Origin: Burhinus oedicnemus
Lineage: Eukaryota; Chordata; Aves; Charadriiformes; Burhinidae
DNA: 64,000 bases
Reading direction: 5' to 3'
Assembly: GCA_008921705.1 (NCBI GenBank)
Contig: VFFE01007103.1
Span: 935,220 to 999,219, forward strand
This document shows positions 63,135 to 64,000 of the stretch, piece after piece. The notes under the pieces were generated by a model that was not told the DNA's origin, did no database searches, and saw only the letters and a program-made list of their open reading frames with translations. The position numbers were made by a program, and so were the translations under genes. Position 1 is the first letter of the stretch, and each line of letters opens with the position of its first letter.

Positions 63135-63475
63135 CCAGTGCCATTACAGTATGAGCACACAATTGCATCAGTGCTGGTTACCTTGGACCATTTCAGAGTC
63201 CAAACTCCCTGAGCTTCCCTGTCCTCTTTGAAGTACTAGTTCAGTGTCCGGGTTCATCCCCTTGCGGTGACATTGCTAACTGGGATTTCCCACTTGGGTT
63301 TCAAGTTGCCCCATGTGTCTGGTTCTGGGTGAGCCCCTCAGCTTTGGGTCCATTAGTCTTGCTCTGGAGTTTTGCTGCACTGTGCAACCCAACTCCTTTC
63401 AGCCATATGCAGATGTCCCACATTGCCTCCACCTAAAACCACCTTTTTACCCTCAGAAACACACACCTTCTTGGG

Positions 63476-63508
63476 GGCGCACACGCACACACCCACACAC
63501 GCTATACA
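63476..63508. repeat. (CA)n-rich microsatellite
   Basis: GCGCACACGCACACACCCAC followed by ACACGC, an interrupted CA repeat upstream of PAH. Confidence 0.8.
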
Positions 63509-63789
63509 CATCCATTCCTTGCTGTGCTGCTCAGCCACAACTAAGAAGGCTCTTTACACTGAAAGTTGGCTGGTTCCCCTGGCTGGCACAATGCAAGTTC
63601 AAAGGGCCACGGACTTTGGCTGCTTTTCAGATTATTGCTCTTTCCCGCCTCTGCCTCGAGCCAGTATTTGCAGAGTGGCGGCTTCCCCGGAGCTGCGTGT
63701 TTTCTGGTTTGGGCAGGGGTGTCCCTTCGCATGCACGGACACTGGGACTATCTTTGGCCTGCAGCTCCCTGCCTGCCCTGGTTCTTCAG

Positions 63790-63876
63790 GATGTCCCGGT
63801 CGATTTGAGGGAGCAGTGGAGAGAAGCTTTTCTAGTAAAACAAGAAGCTCCTGAAAAATTCCCAAATGAGGATTCG
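63790..63876 (+). other. Candidate plus-strand exon upstream of PAH, unrecognised
   Basis: A pyrimidine-rich acceptor ending GGTTCTTCAG precedes 87 nt that are open in one frame for 29 codons, ending at donor GTGAGTATC in phase 0. It includes VDLREQWREAFLVKQEAP. It does not match a protein I know. It could be a coding exon of a divergent gene, a lncRNA exon, or chance. Confidence 0.3.
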
Positions 63877-64000
63877 GTGAGTATCTCGGGGGGGGGGAGT
63901 GGGGTGGTGGTAATGACAAGGAGCGGGGAGGGTGCCCCCTTGTCGATATTGTGTATGCATTTAGCAGAGGTCTCCTGGTGCTGCAGCTCTCCGTTACGCG

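Larger units (their letters stand above)
60860..64000. other. PAH upstream flank
   Basis: C-rich DNA just upstream of the promoter, then a 31-bp duplication, a SINE tail, GT and CA microsatellites, and the candidate exon at 63.8 kb. ASCL1, the expected next gene, is not in the window. Confidence 0.6.

Overview
The window looks like nuclear DNA of a bird. It has short GT-AG introns, CR1 LINE copies including a 1.4 kb reverse-transcriptase fragment, fossil amniote repeats, and coding exons close to vertebrate aromatic amino acid hydroxylases. The order or species cannot be told by eye. There is one 20-N gap inside a pyrimidine microsatellite. No bacterial, plasmid or CRISPR features are present.

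Two genes of one enzyme family lie head to tail on the minus strand. The right two thirds (about 60.8 to 20.8 kb) is a complete phenylalanine hydroxylase gene (PAH) of 13 coding exons. Every exon was placed by reading GT-AG boundaries. The lengths from the ATG are 42, 108, 184, 89, 68, 197, 136, 70, 57, 96, 134, 116 and 44 nt, which sum to 447 codons including the stop. Exons 2 to 12 match the human PAH exon lengths exactly; exon 1 is shorter and lacks the human Ser16 phosphorylation motif. A TATA-like box and a G-rich tract lie just upstream of exon 1.

The left part (about 14.9 kb to the left edge) carries six exons of a tyrosine hydroxylase paralogue. It runs from the RRxS/ACT-domain region through the start of the catalytic domain and continues past the window edge. 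Its position beside PAH and its divergence from TH1 point to TH2, the second vertebrate tyrosine hydroxylase, reported missing from placental mammals. The N-terminal exon was not found; a CpG-dense block at 16.1 to 16.5 kb is the best promoter candidate.

Between PAH and TH2 there are only about 5.9 kb, which must hold the PAH 3' UTR and the TH2 promoter. PAH makes tyrosine from phenylalanine and TH makes L-DOPA from tyrosine, so the two neighbours catalyse consecutive steps, although the family members are normally used in different tissues (liver and neurons).

The rest is introns and flanks with CR1 copies of several ages, MIR-like SINE fossils, simple repeats, two small tandem duplications, a second CpG-dense block in PAH intron 2, and two open, well-spliced candidate exons on the plus strand (16.1 kb and 63.8 kb) that match no gene I recognise.
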